A stretch of DNA of 64,000 nt from Kitagawia praeruptora (taxonomy: Eukaryota; Streptophyta; Magnoliopsida; Apiales; Apiaceae). This document shows, in pieces, positions 1-11,473 of this stretch (position 1 is the first letter of the stretch; each line of letters begins with the position of its first letter). The notes under the pieces are model-generated. The model did no database searches, was not told the DNA's origin, and saw only the letters and a program-made list of their open reading frames with translations. A program made the position numbers and the translations under genes. Where the stretch lies: assembly GCA_037693485.1 (NCBI GenBank), contig CM075350.1:118111001-118175000 (forward strand), in the 5' to 3' direction.

Positions 1-906
1 GTGAAGCGAAGAAGAAATATGTGGATAAACGGAAGGGTGAAAGAAGGGGAGAAAAAACAAAAACAACGATATAAAATTCCATCCAATATGTAAGGTTTAT
101 GAGTCATCTCATAAAAAAGCAATGTAATAAAGCATCAATCAATATAGATTCATAAAAAAGAAAACGAATCCGTTCATAGAACAAAAAAAATAAGAGCTTC
201 GAGCCAATAAAGACTAAGAAAATTGGCTCAAGAAAAAATTTCATTATGAGCTCCGTTGTAGAAATCAGACCTAACCATTAAGTAAGAAGCGATGGGAACG
301 ATGGAACCTGTGAATCCAAATCTATTGAAAACAGACTCATTGATCGGGATGGCGAAACAAACCAGAGACTAATTCTTTCATCTATTGGGAAAATAAAAGT
401 CATGAGTTAACCCTACAACTAAAATAGCGACGAAAAGAGTCAATATTCGCCCGTGAAAACTTTATCTTCTTGGATTGATAATTTTTGCTCAATCCAATAG
501 GATAAAAAGAAAAAGAAAACAAATATTCGTTAAAACATAATTTAAAAATATCAATTTAAAAATATAAAATAGAAATATTAATATGCTTAGTTAGCTAAAA
601 AAGCAAGATATACAAATGAATAATAGACATTTTTAAAATTTTATTATTCGCGAGGAGCTGGATGAGAAGAAACTCTCATGTCCAGTTCTGTAGTAGAGAT
701 GGAATTCAGAACCAACCATCAACTATAACCCCAAAAGAACCAGATTCCGTAAACAACATAGAGGAAGAATGAAGGGAATATCTTATCGAGGTAATCATAT
801 TTCTTTCGGTAAATACGCTCTTCAGGCACTTGAACCTGCTTGGATCACGTCTAGACAAATAGAAGCAGGTCGACGAGCAATGACACGAAATGCACGGCGC
901 GGTGGA
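1..906 (+). pseudogene. rpl16: Plastid rpl16 fragment (partial intron plus exon 2 start)
   Basis: This is plastid-derived DNA of the ribosomal protein L16 gene. Positions 1-729 match the long group II intron of plastid rpl16 as I recall it. Exon 2 starts at 730 with codons for PKRTRFRKQHRGR and runs in frame into MKGISYRGNHISFGKYALQA and on to AMTRNARRGG, ending near 906. The 9-base exon 1 and the C-terminal half (the KIWVRIF... part) are missing, because the reading frame runs into unrelated mitochondrial sequence. L16 is a large-subunit ribosomal protein at the peptidyl-transferase region. This copy is truncated, spliceless and nuclear, so it is not expected to be functional. The identification of exon 2 is firm; the outer limit of the intron part is limited by the window edge. 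Confidence 0.9.
655..688 (+). other. Group II intron domain V of plastid rpl16
   Basis: A 34-nt hairpin fits the domain V consensus: GAGC at the 5' side, a GAAA-type loop region (GAAGAAACTC) and CATGTCCAGTTC at the 3' side. It sits about 40 nt before the exon 2 start, as expected for domains V and VI. The usual CGGTTC ending reads CAGTTC here, one base off the common form. Confidence 0.8.
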
Positions 907-1036
907 ACTGATGCATCAAGTCGAAGAACCGCTGGCTCTCTTATTTTAGGCAACCGAGACCTGTGGCCATCCTTCATTTACACGGCCTTCGAGAATAAAT
1001 ATTGGACCGGGAATCAAAAAGGGGAAAAGAAAGTAA
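907..1036 (+). pseudogene. rps19: Mitochondrial rps19 3' end fragment
   Basis: In the frame ending at TAA 1034-1036 the sequence reads RPSRINIGPGIKKGKRK, which resembles the C-terminus of plant mitochondrial ribosomal protein S19. Relative to the form I know, a few codons between FTR and RPSR are missing. The stretch from 907 to about 972 is not recognised and may be mitochondrial spacer. The piece lies directly upstream of rps3, the normal rps19-rps3 order in plant mitochondria. The N-terminal two thirds of S19 is absent, so this is a pseudogene fragment. Confidence 0.75.
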
Positions 1037-1049
1037 AGTATAAGCACAT

Positions 1050-1123
1050 ATGGCACGAAAAGGAAATCCGATTTCGGTAAGACTTAAGAAAAATCGTAGT
1101 TGAGATTCAAGTCGGTTCAGTGA
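1050..1123 (+). pseudogene. rps3: Mitochondrial rps3 exon 1
   Basis: The ATG at 1050 opens MARKGNPISVRLKKNRS, the characteristic start of plant mitochondrial ribosomal protein S3. An in-frame TGA follows at 1101-1103, after which the expected DSSRFSE residues continue in the same frame. Mitochondrial rps3 exon 1 is usually about 74 nt before a group II intron, which puts the exon end near 1123. The TGA could be a nuclear mutation of an Arg codon (CGA to TGA). Exon 2, carrying nearly all of S3, is not in the window. Confidence 0.85.
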
Positions 1124-2766
1124 GGGCGACCGCGAAAGTCACCAAATAGGTCAGTCTTTTCCTTCCGTTTATCAAAAAGAAAAAAAAAAGAAAGACGTGG
1201 GAGGACGTTGCAGATGTCCGGGACGGACACGACTTCTTCTAACGCTAGAAGACCACTGGAAGACACCCGGGACCAGAGCATGTCGTGAAAGAAGCACACT
1301 GGGCGGGGGCGTGCTTCGACCCTGTCTCCGGGGCACAGTTGAATGTAGATATCATGAACGCGAGGTGCAGGATACCAGGCCGAGAAACCAGGGCAATCCC
1401 CTATGTGCCAATCGCTAGCGCATCCAGGGCCCGGCGCCCAGCTCAGCTGGAGAGGCCTAGCCTGATCTGAGAAGTAAGTGCTAATTGGGTTCGGATAGAC
1501 TTCATTCAAGAACGCCGCCGCCCCTGGAATCAATAAGAAAACAAGTGCTAAGTTTTAGATCAAGGAATAAACCAAAACGAAAGAAGAGACGTTTCTCGCT
1601 CGGCACCTAAAGCGCACTATGCTTCGCTTCAACAAATGAGAGTTTTCGGTGAAACCGGTGAACCGCGTGAGCTGGTTAGATGCGTGGGACAGAGGGCTCG
1701 TAGTACCTGCTAGCGCAGCTATGCAGTGGAAGGGAAGGAGCCTAAATCAACCCCCTTCTTTATTGATTTCTTTTTTTCAAAGAAAAAAAGTAGTACAAGG
1801 AGATTAGACTCTCGGATGAGACTAAGCAGCTACCGACCGTTCCGGTGCACCCTTGACCTATCTTGATTAAGACCGAAAACCTATCTAAAGTGGGGCCTAG
1901 TTTAAGCTGTCAAACAAATGATAGAATGGAAAAAAAGAATAACCACTAGTAGGGATATGGGTGGAGTCTCGCTCAGTAAAGAGAGTTGTAGATTCGTAAA
2001 AAGGAGAAGAGCCTTGACTTTCTATTCTATTAGTCAATCGTGCTAGATGCAATCAAACTAAAGCAAGAAGGGAGGGTGCTTGTTGCCGCTTTATTAATTA
2101 GTAAGTAGGCTTGTTCAGGCGAAAGGTTGCTTTACTAAGATTCTAATATAAGGCGCGTTAGCACTTCAGAAAGATTGCTCGTTAGCTAGGCCGTTTTCAA
2201 CAAGGACGTTTAGGCTTAACTAATAAGATAGAAAGGGCTTTTTCATCAGGCAGGTTTGGAACCCTATACAAAGGGCGTTTCCTTTCAAAAACTTCCTCTT
2301 CCTGCTGCGAGGACGTTGCACGAAACAAAACCGCCCCCGCCCGATCAAGTACCAGTTGCTTCGCCGGTAGGCCCGCTTAGGTTAGGGGGCATTGTCCCTC
2401 AGTTCTTACCAACCTCCCGGTGTGTGTGTAATCGACATCTTGCTAGCTTCAACTCAGTCGAATAAGAATCATTGATTCCCTCTGCTGTCAATTTTTTATT
2501 CATTCAGGGCGCTCGGCCGGTGCTCCTTTCTCAAACCAGAATCTGAACGTTAGGGAAGATAAGGAAAGACCACCTGAGCGAATCGATTCTTAATTAGATA
2601 AATATTGACAGTAAACGGATGAGTTAGGTAGTCATGAGGGCCGAAGGCCCTCGACACACCCTTCAATCGTCTATTGCCTTTACCATTGATTGCCATTCCT
2701 TACAACTTTAGAATGATAAAGGCGCGAAGCGCCGTACAAGAAGGTGCGAAGCACCGTTAACCAGCG
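1124..2766 (+). other. Mitochondrial rps3 intron and adjoining mitochondrial DNA (NUMT)
   Basis: About 1.6 kb of GC-richer sequence follows rps3 exon 1 without a rps3 exon 2. Its composition (many CGC/GCG words, short purine runs, small hairpins such as GGCCGAAGGCC at 2640) is like plant mitochondrial intron DNA and unlike the AT-rich nuclear flank. The small ORFs here are not recognised proteins. The mitochondrial-like texture stops near 2766, where a nuclear MITE sequence begins. Intron boundaries and domains were not folded. Confidence 0.65.
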
Positions 2767-2963
2767 AAATCCACTGCCACGTCATCACGTGAACAATGAT
2801 TTTTTTTTTGTTGGATAGAGCCAAGTATTTTAAGCATTTTTTGTATTGTGGTACACCTAGTTTGATCATTAGATTAGCATGAAATGTTGGATTAGTGTTT
2901 AGTTTTTAGTTTGTAGTTAATTTTAGTTTGTAGTGGAGTAGGACCCTATATATATATATATAT
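2767..2963 (+). mobile_element. TA-flanked MITE, 5'-truncated (copy M1)
   Basis: The element runs from an ACGT-rich start (CACGTCATCACGTG) through GAACAATGA, a T-run and GGATAGAG, to a right end that stops at a (TA)n tract at 2947-2963. The right half is closely similar to the right half of the copy at 18709-19077 (shared CTAGTTTG, ATTAGATTAGC and a GGACC/AGACC end before the TA tract). The left terminal repeat is missing, because the mitochondrial block abuts at about 2766. Confidence 0.6.
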
Positions 2964-3935
2964 AATTTTGAAATTATTACTTTACATATTAATTGGACCC
3001 TTAATGATTTTTTAATTTTTTATTATCTTATGTTTTTAGCGAGAATATTACTTTACAACATTAGCCCAAGTTTGGACCGAAAAAATTTATTACTTAAGGG
3101 AATATTACTTAATCGAGGTTTAACTGTATAGTATAGCCTTATCACACCCATGAGGCCATGATATTGAAAATGCCATGACCTATTTTAAAACACAACTCAT
3201 TGGGTTTCTTCTGTCCAAAAGATACTGATCTGTGTAGAAGACTGTAGATTAGTCTTTATTAGCCACAGGGGAACTTATATCCTCAGTAAAATTAGGAATT
3301 GGCAAACGAGAATTGGACCTTCGAGGTTGGTAGACACAGATGAATTTTATTGCTGTCCGATATGGAGAAAAAATATTACTTGTGGGCATTTGATTACAAA
3401 GGGGAGAATAGGAGGAAGGGGATCAACATAGTTCACCGTTGTGTAAGATTGGTATTTGGTAATTTTAGAAGCTTTATATTAATTTTTTTTTGAAAATATG
3501 ATTGATGATGACATTAGCATGTCCAGTTGCTTAGAGTCTAATGGAGTTGGAGTCCTGTCATGTTGAGGTTTTAGAAAGGATTGTATTTGTGAAAAAAAAA
3601 AACGGTAGAGCTATACAAATAATAAAATATATAATGGGTCAATATAGAACTAATTATTTTGGGTGTAAGATGTGTATTTTATTGTGGGTTAAATGTCTGA
3701 TTTTGGGAATTTTACTATGTTCTTTGGATTGGTTTTAGCTGATGCTTTCGTTATGTTTTTCTGCTGCTTCTGAGGAAATCACGATTTTATTAGCTGTTTA
3801 CGGTACTGATTTAATGCAAGGCATATACTGATTTACCATGTCAGGCGGCTGTTTGTCTGCTTGGAAACAACTGCAGTCTTCTTACTTGAGGGAAGAGGAT
3901 AACCAAGAAAGCACTTGGGGCACCGCTTATTTTCA
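2964..3935. other. AT-rich spacer with a possible zinc-finger relic
   Basis: No intact ORF is convincing here. Around 3345-3405 the plus strand reads FYCCPIWRKNITCGHLITKG in one frame and has a nearby NENWTFEVGR in another. This faintly resembles a GRF-type zinc finger (WT..NPGRRFY.CP...CG). If real, it is a frameshifted relic. The rest is AT-rich repeat-like DNA. Confidence 0.25.
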
Positions 3936-5396
3936 ATGGATCCAACTCCACCAAAGCGAGGCAGGCCAAAACTATTTCTCATCAAGGAGATGGCGGAAGA
4001 ACGTAGGTTGTTGAAGCATCTAATTCTCTATAGAACCTGCACGGTATATCCTGTTAATGCCATTATGCCTTAAATAAGTTCCCTCGTCTCTTACTTAGTG
4101 TGGTGGTGTATTTAGTATTATTGAAGTTTTTCGAGCGTCAATTCACTGTTTCCTTGCTTCACTCTTTCCTCCTGCAGGAACCGGCTATGGTGAAGGTCAC
4201 GGAGGTGCTATTGTGGAGGGGGGCGAATTCCCGAAGGTAAATTATCTGCACCCAAACCAATCATCATAGGCCGCAGTTTTTCAGCTTACATGCTCACTTG
4301 TAGTCGGAGATTTATTGGTCATTTTGAAATGTGTGACTGAAATTATTTCTCACCAAAGAGATGGTGGAAGAGCGGAGACTGTTAAAGTGTCCCTGTGTTA
4401 ATTCTTGCCGAATTTTGCACGGTATATCCTGTGAACATTGTAATCTTAACAGTGGACAAATTATTTTTGTCTGGTTATTAAGATGATGCTGCGAGATTAG
4501 GTATTTTATATACTAAACGACTAAACGTGTATTGAGAATTTCATTGTGGTATCTAAGCATTACCCGTCTACATTATCAGTTTAGTATCATTGTGCATCAG
4601 ATCAATTTAATTTCATGTCAACATGTGTCAATACACTGCAATGGCATATAGTATAATAAACTTACAGAGTAACTCAGGGGGTGGTCATAATCATTAATGT
4701 TGAAAGCATAGGCTGAGTCACTTTTCCAATATTATTAAATCTGTTGTTAATCAGCAACTTCATACCTTATCTCTGATTACTTGATAAAACCAATGGAGGA
4801 GTTTGTTTATGTTTTCTTTTCGGATATCTTCTCTTTTGGTTGCATTTTTGAAATAAAAATATTTGCCTTTTTGGTAGGGGTGATCGCGGTGCGGGCGGTG
4901 CGGTTTTTTCCTAAAACCGCGTCAAATTCTCAAACCGCAACCGCACTACGAATGTTTAAAACCGCATAAACCACACCACAAAAATGCGGTGCGGTGCGGT
5001 TCACTGCGGTTTACATATCTTCAATAAAAGTTATTATATATAAATTTATACATAATTCCAAATCTTAATTATCACGAAAAATTAAAATAGATAGTTAACA
5101 AAAGTCAAATTGAATCAGTCTTCTCACTTCTGGAACATAATTCAAAATCACAAATATTTTTCGATAATACAATACAGTGGAAAGTTTAACAGACTTTTGA
5201 ATTCAGTACAACATAAAATAGGAAAATGCAAAGTAAAGCTCCAATGTTTGCTGCTACTGCTCTGCTAGTACTCTGCAAAAATAGTCTGAAAGAAAGATAA
5301 AAAATAAACATATATACATACTTTAAGTAAGTAAATGGGTTGATGGGCTATACAATATTAATTCACATACTTAAACTTATATACATATTATAATAT

Positions 5397-5428
<32 letters not shown>

Positions 5429-7708
5429 TAATATATTAAATATTGCGGTGCGGTTTGAACCGCGTTTCAAAAACTTTAAACCGCAACCCGCACCGCGCGG
5501 TTTGTCAAAATTTCAAACCGCGACCGCACCACGAACAATAAAAAACCGCGCGGTGTGGTGCGGGTTGGTGTGGTGCGGGGGATTTATGCGGTTTGGTGCG
5601 GTTTATGATCACCCCTACTTTTTGGTTTACCAAGTCAGGACCTGCCTGGTTATCTGAGTTGTGGTATGCAATCAGGTAATTGATTCACCCTTAAGGTAGA
5701 AATAACATAATATATTGAATAAAAAATCTTCTCACATAAGGGTTTGGTATACTTGATTTATATAGTTCATTTCTTTTATATAGAAACAGATGCACCTACT
5801 CTACGATATGTACCAACTCTACATGCTTATTTTCTTCTACTTCCTTCTGAACCACCATTTTCAGGGCCATTTTCTGACATTTACAACTGCAGGCAATGAC
5901 ATATAGTATACTTACCCAGTGATTAAATGTGTTGTGATCACTAATTTTGAAGCAAAAACTGAAGTAGCAAATAAATAATTTATTAAATCCTCTATAAGCC
6001 TATTACATTGATGTCCTTAACGTTAATTACTCACCAAAATCACTGGAGGACCTGGCTTACATTTGTTACATGGTTACATAATACTGTAAATAAGTTTTTT
6101 TTTTTTTTTTTCACTTTTCTTGAATAGGTGCACTTTATTTGATTCATCTTCTTAGTCTCTATGACAGATGAAACAAAGGTAGATCACCTAGTAGACTTGA
6201 ATATGCCGGATTAACAGAATGACACTTACTACTCAGTCAGTGTTTCTATATCTTGGTTCAATAGTTTCCATTTTGTTCAAACTGTAATGATTGGACTACT
6301 AATAATTATTTTACATATGATATATCATGATGTAGGACAACTAGTAAAAAGATGGATTATGATATAAAAACAAGAACAAGATAGAACTTGGGTGGATGAA
6401 CCGCAGAACACCCACTACCCCAAGGGTTTCCCAACCGCAGAAGGGAGAAAAGAGACCCAATTCGATAATTCAATATATCTCAAAAATCAAGTCTAAGTAA
6501 TTATGTGGGAATTACATGCTTACATAGAAAATGGGAACCCTAATTAAATAACCTAATGGACTAAGGCCCGATAACAATTGGGCTTATTATATATAACCTA
6601 CTAGGTAATTAATAAACTACTTACCCCACATATAAAACATATAACCAAATAATTTTAATTCTTTCTAAAACTAAATACATATAAACTATTAAATAACATA
6701 TATAAATATTTTTCACTTCTGTTCCTCATCATATCACCATGACTCTCACTATCATAAAAAAAGGGACAGCATGAACATAGAAGGATTATGAACAACACAA
6801 GCTGGCCTTACTGAGAAACAAAGTATATCTTCTGTAAAATGTGCTTTGGGGTAACTAATGAACTCAGGGTAATCTCTTTAGAATAGCAAAACCTCAATCT
6901 CATCACTGATGTATTCATGGTTCAAGTAGTGTACTCTATACTGTTGAAGTAATGTACTTTATACTGTTGCCCTACAGAGCGCGTACCACAAATAAACCAA
7001 ATTTAAGCATGTTTTTAACCACATAAATTAGTTGTGTATATATACTAGGCCCGGCTGTAGGGGTCATCTCTCATTTTGGTATGATTTTTGCCACATGTCT
7101 GTAGAGTGCAGTATAAATAACTAGCAATCACTCTTGGGCTGTTGTCGCACCTGTTTAATTAGCTATGCAACTAGATTCATCTGTAATTTGTCCTACCTCC
7201 AGTTAAAGGTCAAAAATTATCAGTGATGGTTTTGTCCGTTAAACTTAAAGAGGACTACACCAAGGAGAATCAATGAGTATGCCGCTTTAAATGTGTACCT
7301 GTGCTGATGAAAGTTTTGTGGTGAAACTAATATCCCATCCTGTGTTGCCATACAATTTTTATCATTGGGAAAATGAAAAAAGAAATACATTAAGCTTGAC
7401 TACAACCGGACTTAGACTTAGTGGCATGTCATTGGGGTTTTCATTTAGCAATTAGCATCCAACACAGAATATAATTTTGTTATTCATACTTGCAAGAGAT
7501 GTATATTCATGATTCAAGTGTCTTTGTTTTTATCATCCTTCACCTGCACATGATGCAATTCCTGATTGTCGTTGTACTCGACTGCACATTCGCCCCTGTG
7601 CTTCTCATCAAATGAGCTTTTCATCAAATGACAGGGAAGTTTTGCGAGTCAGTGCTGCTGCAGATGAATATCATGGAAATTCCGATGTTGGGGGAACAGG
7701 TTGCACAG
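3936..7708 (+). CDS. Putative small AT-hook-like gene, three candidate exons (uncertain)
   Basis: Three short segments with GT-AG borders can be joined in one frame: 3936-4043, 4178-4236 and 7635-7708. The first reads MDPTPPKRGRPKLFLIKEMA and continues with a charged segment. The KRGRPK core looks like an AT-hook, a minor-groove DNA-binding motif. The second reads EPAMVKVTEVLLWRGANSRR and the third EVLRVSAAADEYHGNSDVGG. I do not recognise the whole protein and found no later exon or stop. Intron 2 would contain a hAT MITE (4875-5617) and a solo LTR (6328-6731). A degraded copy of exon 1 lies at about 4335-4430. This could be a decayed gene or a lineage-specific one; transcript evidence would decide. 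Confidence 0.3.
4335..4432 (+). pseudogene. Degenerate duplicate of the 3936 exon
   Basis: The segment with ATTTCTCACCAAAGAGATGG and GCACGGTATATCCTGTGAAC parallels the second half of the 3936-4043 exon and its donor site, with indels in the middle. It suggests a local exon duplication that has since decayed. Confidence 0.45.
4875..5617. mobile_element. Non-autonomous hAT MITE with ACCGC subterminal repeats
   Basis: Terminal inverted repeats TAGGGGTGATC and GATCACCCCTA bound a 743-bp element. The 8-bp target duplication CTTTTTGG is perfect (4867-4874 and 5618-5625). Many copies of GCGGT/ACCGC sit in both subterminal zones, while the middle is AT-rich and carries an (AT)n tract. This is the hAT layout, where subterminal repeats bind transposase. 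There is no transposase ORF. Confidence 0.9.
6328..6731 (-). mobile_element. Solo LTR with 5-bp target duplication
   Basis: A 404-bp segment begins TGATG and ends CATCA and is flanked by TATCA on both sides (6323-6327 and 6732-6736). There is no internal retrotransposon DNA, as expected after recombination between two LTRs. Read on the minus strand it has a promoter-leader-like arrangement, so minus is the probable orientation. The family is not recognised. Confidence 0.75.
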
Positions 7709-8419
7709 GTAATTTACCGCAGCGCACACCTCATTACTTATGCCATGATATATGAATTTCTTTTTAAACTTGTGCCACTGTGTCTCACTTGTCTGTTTAT
7801 TAAAGGAACATATTACATGCTATTCCTGCACTATATATTTGCATGTATTGGAGTGGTTGTGCATCATATGGAATAAGGAGATTTATAGTCGTTTGTAGTC
7901 CCTGCACGCAGAGGAAATTTTGTTATAATTCACTGTATAAATAGTTTGTCCTTGCAAAAATGAACAATGCCATAAAATTCACCTCTGTTTTTACATAATA
8001 GTGACGCATGGATACGTTGCCTTAAAATCACAAGCATAATGCTACCGACTTGCTTTCACAAAATATTTGAGGTCACCTGTAATTTAGCATGCTTTTTTTT
8101 CCCAGAATGAAACCTAAAGAGTTCTTTTTAGGCTTTGCATTCTTACATTGCTATGGGACATGAGAACTGACTCATCCCCGTGTCTGCAAGTATTAAAAAA
8201 ATACAACAGCCGTATTTTTGCTACTATTATTCTCTTGCATGGATACATGTTGTTTTCTTACATTTATTTTGTCTTAACAATGGTTCTTTTTTTTTTTTCA
8301 AACATGACGAAAAAATATGGAATTTGATAACTTCTATTATTATGCCAACTGCATAACTTCCGCGAGATAATGATTTACATATGATAGGAATACATGATAA
8401 TGCAGCAATGATTTACGGT
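7709..8419. other. Spacer without recognised genes
   Basis: AT-rich sequence with T-runs. I see no coding exon or terminal repeats that I can support. It may include the body of the Helitron whose 3' end follows. Confidence 0.4.
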
Positions 8420-8465
8420 ATGGATCTGAGCCCGTGCCTTGCACGGGCACGGGCTTTTACGCTAG
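8420..8465 (+). mobile_element. Helitron 3' terminus
   Basis: A perfect GC-rich hairpin, GCCCGTGCCTTGCACGGGC, lies just before a CTAG terminus at 8462-8465 that is followed by T. A hairpin about 10-15 nt before CTRR is the Helitron 3' signature. The matching 5' TC end was not located, so the element's left limit is unknown. Confidence 0.65.
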
Positions 8466-11400
8466 TACCAGATTATATGTTACTCCATTCATCCCATCAA
8501 ATGTTAATATTTGGTAGGCCGTAGAGATTAAGGAAAGTAGAAAAGAGAAGAAAAAGTGGATAAGCTAGTGGAAACTACTAAAATTAGTGAAAAAAGTATG
8601 CTATTTTGGAAAATTCTGAGAAGGAAAATGTTGACGAATGAACAGGATTAAGTTTGGTTAGTTGATTTAAATCGGTCAAAATTTATTGTAATATTAATAA
8701 AATATGTATACTAAGAAAATTTTAGAGATAAAATATACAGGATCCAGACTGTAGATCGGCTATATAATTAAATAAAATATATAATTAGGTTAACGATGTG
8801 ATTTGAAAGAAACACATATAAAATATTTAAAGGAGAATTAATTAAAATATGTAATTGTGCACATTTTTAAAAATAACTAGTATGTAGTTGCAATATTGTG
8901 ATGGTTAGTCGGAGGGTTAAAAAGATGAGTTTTAAATATAATGTTCTAGATTGATATAAGGATTAATTTTATTTTCAACTAATTTCTCGAAAATAAGAGT
9001 TTGTAATTTATATGTCAAATTATTGGATTAAATAAAGATTTGAGTTAAAAGTTTCAATTTCATATTATGTCTTTTGTATAATAAGTGTAAGAGGGATCAT
9101 ATCCAAAACTTTGGTCTTTGATGACCAAACTAATGAGGACCATTGGATTTTAAATAGATAGGTGAGAACGTTGGATTTAATTTTTTAAAAAAAGTATTTA
9201 ATTGTTAGTAGGATGACCAAACTAATAAGGACCGTTGGATCTTAAATAGATAGATGAGAACCATTGGATTTAATATTATAAAAAGGTATTTGCTTATTAG
9301 AAGGATTATTATATTCAAATAAAAAAATGTGTATTTTAAGAATCTAAACCAAATATAAATAGGTTTTTAACATTGAATAGAATCTCAATACAAAAATTTG
9401 TAACTTTCTTTTCTCTTCTGTTTTCAGGAAATTACAACTGTATAATAATTGTTAAACAATCATTAAATTAAAGAATATTTCGTGAGCTTTGTGTGGAATT
9501 TAATTTTTTAGATATCAGGATGGAGCGAAAATTGTAAAGTGAGCGTTTAAAGTCTAGTAACTATTTATTTGTTATATTTTTTTTTATCTCCAATTGATTA
9601 TTTTTTATTTCAAATTTGGAAATTCATTATTTATTCTAATAGAATATTAAAATTTATCTTCTCTTATCAAATCACATTCAATACAAAATGTAATTAATTT
9701 GAGAATTAAATTGTATATAAATTTAATCTATTTTAATTTTACAGAAATTTTTTATAAATATTACTAAATAATAAATTATTATAGCCCGGACTACGCACAC
9801 ACAGTATTTCAAAAAATTGTTTTACAAAAATATAATAATGATGGTAAATTAAATCGATCAAATAGTTAGTATATCCTTATATATAATAAGCGTAAGAGGG
9901 ATTTTATCCAAAACTTTGATCCTCTAAACTTGGTCCTCAGTACCGCCAAAATTATCTCAACCGTTGGATCTAATATATTTAAAATAGATGATCAAGATTA
10001 TATCATATATAAAAAGAAATTATTATCTAAAAAGGATGGAGTTATTTAGAACAAGTTGTATTAGTATTCGATTTTTTAATATTAAAAAGTGTATTTGGTT
10101 GTTAGTAGACCTATACTCAAATACTAAAAAGGTTATTTTGATATTTTAAATCAAATATATAGAGATTTTCTAAATGGAATTGAATTTTCAACGTAAAACT
10201 TCGTCACTTTCTTTTATGTTCAGTTTTGGGATAGTTTTAATTGGAAATAAATTGTTAAACCATCATTAAATTAAAGATTATTTTGTGAGTTTCACGTAAA
10301 ATCGTCCAAATTTGATTTTTAGAAGTCAAGATAGAGCAAAATTAACTAGATCAATTTAACTAATATTAAAATAAATAATTCAAAATAATTATAAAATTTG
10401 CTCATAATCAATTTGACGTGACCATGTTCCAAACGTTAGCCTTCTTTTAGGGTTTGAAATTAGTATTACGTTAGTTGCCCAATTACTCAAGTTCCTCACC
10501 GAGAATGACCCATATATGTCATAGTAGATAATATAAAATTGCAACATTTATGCTTACTTATTAATTATCATTTAGTGTAAAATATTAATATTAATATTAA
10601 TAATTGCGGAAGTGGCCAAGCAATCGAACTTTAAACTTATTAAGAAGCATGTTTCATTATTAAAATTATTAAAATAAGAGGAAGATATTCTATCAAAAAT
10701 ATTTATACCAAAATCTATTATGTGGTAACATATGTAATATGTATTTTTAGTTAGTATCAACGTTATCTTTTGTATTTTGTGTACTAAACAATAAAATCGA
10801 TTTATTGGATTTTTTTTTGCTAAGCAATTTATTGGATTTTGATTGGTTGAAAAATATTTTAAAATAAAATGTAATAAATTTTGAAGTATTGAATAATAAA
10901 AAAGAAACACATACTTTAAATCAATTAAATAATTGCATAAAATTTATAGTTGGGTTAAACTAAAATTTTAAATTTAGAGATTTTATACAGAACAATTCAT
11001 GTACTACATATATAGTTATTTAATAGAAGTTGAGAACTTAAAACATAACATTAGATAGTATATGATTACACGTGATCTATAATTAATTTATCAAATTCGA
11101 GCCACCAAAAAAATTCGAATTTCATAAGATAAGTTCTCAAATAAACTTCTACTAAGTATATATAATTTAGAGAATAAAGTTCCTGAGGTAACATTAGGAA
11201 ATTTATCTGAGCTAATAGAATGATACCTAGTCATAAACCAACACATATAACAATATGTATCCAGATAGAAATATTATATTTATATATGTATAACATATTA
11301 TGGAAAGTGAATAATTTTTTAACTAAATATATAAGTGCATAGAATATGATGGTACCTTAGATAAATATTTACCTTGAGATAATCTAAAGAACTTTATTCT

Positions 11401-11473
11401 CTATAATTCAAGTAAAGTATAGATTATAAAAATTAACTTTTCTGAATTTGATTGTAAACAATATGGATATCTA
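8466..11473. other. AT-rich repeat-derived spacer
   Basis: No host gene is visible. Two Helitron-like 5' ends (TC followed by TATAATAAG.GTAAGAGGG) occur near 9070 and 9874. They head similar sequences that share ATCCAAAACTTTG. A CCCGG-containing hairpin-like stretch near 9785 may be an eroded 3' end. The short ORFs look random. Confidence 0.5.
9122..9307. repeat. Tandem duplication of about 92 bp
   Basis: Two adjacent units start TGACCAAACTAATAAGGACC (second copy; the first differs at a few bases) and share GTTGGAT..TAAATAGATAG. They lie inside the Helitron-like sequence near 9.07 kb. Confidence 0.6.

Noticed and set aside
769..1080. 103-codon ORF as a gene
   Set aside because: It is a chance fusion of plastid rpl16 with mitochondrial DNA read in mixed frames; not a coherent protein.
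1117..1533. ORFs in the mitochondrial intron on both strands
   Set aside because: No recognisable domain; the region behaves as intron DNA with high GC, which keeps frames open.
1..2766. Organelle block as sample contamination
   Set aside because: It joins nuclear repeat DNA within the window and carries decay; however, an assembly chimera cannot be excluded from sequence alone.
8480..8650. Stowaway-like element starting TACTCCATTCATCCCATC
   Set aside because: The opposite end (GAATGAACAGGATTA) fits only loosely and no TA duplication is clear.
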